Of a DNA stretch of 64,000 nucleotides, positions 63,443 through 64,000 are shown in pieces. Each line of letters opens with the position of its first letter. Position 1 is the first letter of the stretch. The DNA comes from an uncultured Isoptericola sp. GTDB taxonomy: Bacteria > Actinomycetota > Actinomycetes > Actinomycetales > Cellulomonadaceae. A model generated the notes under the pieces. The model ran no database searches and was not told where the DNA came from. It was given only the letters and a program-made list of their open reading frames with translations. The stretch lies in assembly GCA_947497265.1 (NCBI GenBank), contig CANMFP010000009.1:61402-125401 (forward strand), in the 5' to 3' direction. The translations under genes and the position numbers were made by a program.

Positions 63443-63651
63443 GCTGCACCGTCCGAGAGGCTGTCGACGTACTCGCGCACAGCATCGACGGGCACGAGGC
63501 GGCGGGTACCGACCTTGACGGTGCGCAGGGCACCGCAGCGGATCAGTTCATAGACGACGGTCCGCCCGACGCGCAGCACCTCGGCAGCCTCTTCGACCCG
63601 GTAGAGCAGCGGGGCGAACTGGCCGGCGGTGATCGACTCATTCCTAGACAT
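63439..63651 (-). CDS. xis: excisionase-like helix-turn-helix protein
   Basis: 70 aa. LYRVEEAAEVLRVGRTVVYELIRCGALRTVKVGTRRLVPVDAVREYVDSL is the MerR-like HTH_17/excisionase pattern. Start ATG 63651 (MSRNESITAGQ) with GGGGGAGAG upstream. Stop overlaps the integrase start, so Xis and Int are coupled. Directs excision over integration (family inference). Confidence 0.9.
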   Translation of the reverse strand: MSRNESITAGQFAPLLYRVEEAAEVLRVGRTVVYELIRCGALRTVKVGTRRLVPVDAVREYVDSLSDGAA

Positions 63652-63716
63652 CTCTCCCCCAAGGGCGTTGTTGCCGGCATCAGCAGCGCCGGCGAGGGAA
63701 CTTCCCTCACACCCTG

Positions 63717-63839
63717 GGAATGCCTCCCGAGGGCCGGCGGAGTAACAGGCGAGCCTGGACTTTATTGGCTGACGACGAACTCGGGCAGACACGGATGTGT
63801 CCGAACGGTGTTACTCCGTAGCCGCCGGACAGGCATTCC
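63717..63839. repeat. imperfect 31-nt-arm inverted repeat upstream of xis
   Basis: 63717-63747 and 63809-63839 share perfectly paired outer 9 bp (GGAATGCCT) and inner 10 bp (CGGAGTAACA) segments, separated by mismatched 12-nt blocks. Between the arms a GACAC-GGAT-GTGTC hairpin (63788-63801) adds a further stem. Lies in the 305-bp gene-free gap 63652-63956. Could be an RNA structure, a regulatory region, or recombination sites. Confidence 0.7.
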
Positions 63840-63956
63840 TCTGGCGAGGGACATCCGCCTCGACACCCGTCACGACCGGAGGGATCCAGAGCAATGAGGA
63901 CCCAGGGCTCCGGCAAAGTCGCTGGGGTCTGCTGCACGGATAGGTGACAGCGGTTC

Positions 63957-64000
63957 TCAGGCGGCGAGTGCGACCTGAGTGGTGATGATGGCTTCGTATT
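63957..64000 (-). CDS. C-terminal fragment of a gene running off the window (perhaps a transposase)
   Basis: The minus strand reads YEAIITTQVALAA and then TGA at 63957-63959. The YEAI...AA ending resembles the C-termini of IS3-family transposases (PAEYE...A), but only 13 residues are visible. The adjacent GGATAGGTGACA (63939-63950) could be part of an IS terminal repeat. Weak evidence. Confidence 0.3.
   Translation of the reverse strand, partial: YEAIITTQVALAA

Noticed and set aside
63707..63937. 76-residue minus-strand open frame upstream of xis
   Set aside because: It has a plausible length and some Cys/Gly pattern, but no ribosome site or similarity is visible, and it overlaps the inverted-repeat structure; evidence too weak to call.

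Overview
The window is chromosomal DNA from a high-GC actinobacterium. By eye it is above 70% G+C, with many GTG starts and dense GTGA/ATGA stop-start overlaps. It contains a near-canonical GlnR, a Crp/GlxR-type regulator, coenzyme F420 genes (cofD, cofC), a secreted chitinase and an LPXTG surface protein. This fits Micrococcales of the Cellulomonadaceae/Promicromonosporaceae type (Cellulomonas, Cellulosimicrobium, Isoptericola). That placement is inferred from gene content and was not tested by a search.

Layout. 1-8.6 kb: a minus-strand housekeeping block, tilS-hpt-ftsH-folE-folP-folB (tRNA-Ile lysidine synthetase, purine salvage, membrane protease, folate synthesis), preceded by an F420-associated DUF2342 metalloprotease-like protein and a PBP4-type carboxypeptidase. 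8.7-12 kb: ppa, metY and a zinc alcohol dehydrogenase. 12-17.6 kb: a two-component system with a GPP34 gene, a divergent ABC exporter, and a quinone reductase/HxlR pair. 17.6-25.5 kb: metX with a candidate leaderless leader peptide, a VOC protein, a coiled-coil protein, a quinone oxidoreductase, a proline-rich protein, a thiamine-binding protein, and cofD-cofC. 25.5-35.4 kb: two paralogous aldo/keto reductases divergent from a MocR regulator, a nitroreductase, a frameshifted membrane gene, a YdiJ-like FAD/Fe-S dehydrogenase, an epimerase and OsmC. 35.4-42.4 kb: a cell-surface group made of an ECF sigma factor with a membrane partner, a DUF4012 protein, an LPXTG protein and a GH18 chitinase. 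42.5-54 kb: a LAL-like regulator without its ATPase, dtd, asparaginase, a VapBC-like pair, PadR with a HAAS-type membrane protein, a FUSC permease, YgfZ, nitrobindin, DsrE, thioredoxin/DUF4395, and YceI. 54-62 kb: glnR, a hydrolase, nth, crp, ridA, a class A PBP, a metallophosphoesterase and tRNA-Pro(CGG). 62.1-64 kb: the end of an integrated element (integrase, excisionase, perhaps an IS end) beside tRNA-Pro.

The most unusual signals are non-coding. (i) A perfect 38-bp-arm palindrome sits in frame inside tilS. (ii) The crp-ridA gap holds two long hairpins whose stems differ but whose loops are near-perfect reverse complements of each other. (iii) An 88-bp unit is tandemly duplicated across the metY stop codon. 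(iv) A structured inverted repeat and tandem 12-mers lie next to the xis/int genes. Many genes also carry a TANNNT hexamer 6-7 nt before the start codon, which suggests widespread leaderless transcription. No CRISPR array, rRNA or complete insertion sequence was seen.
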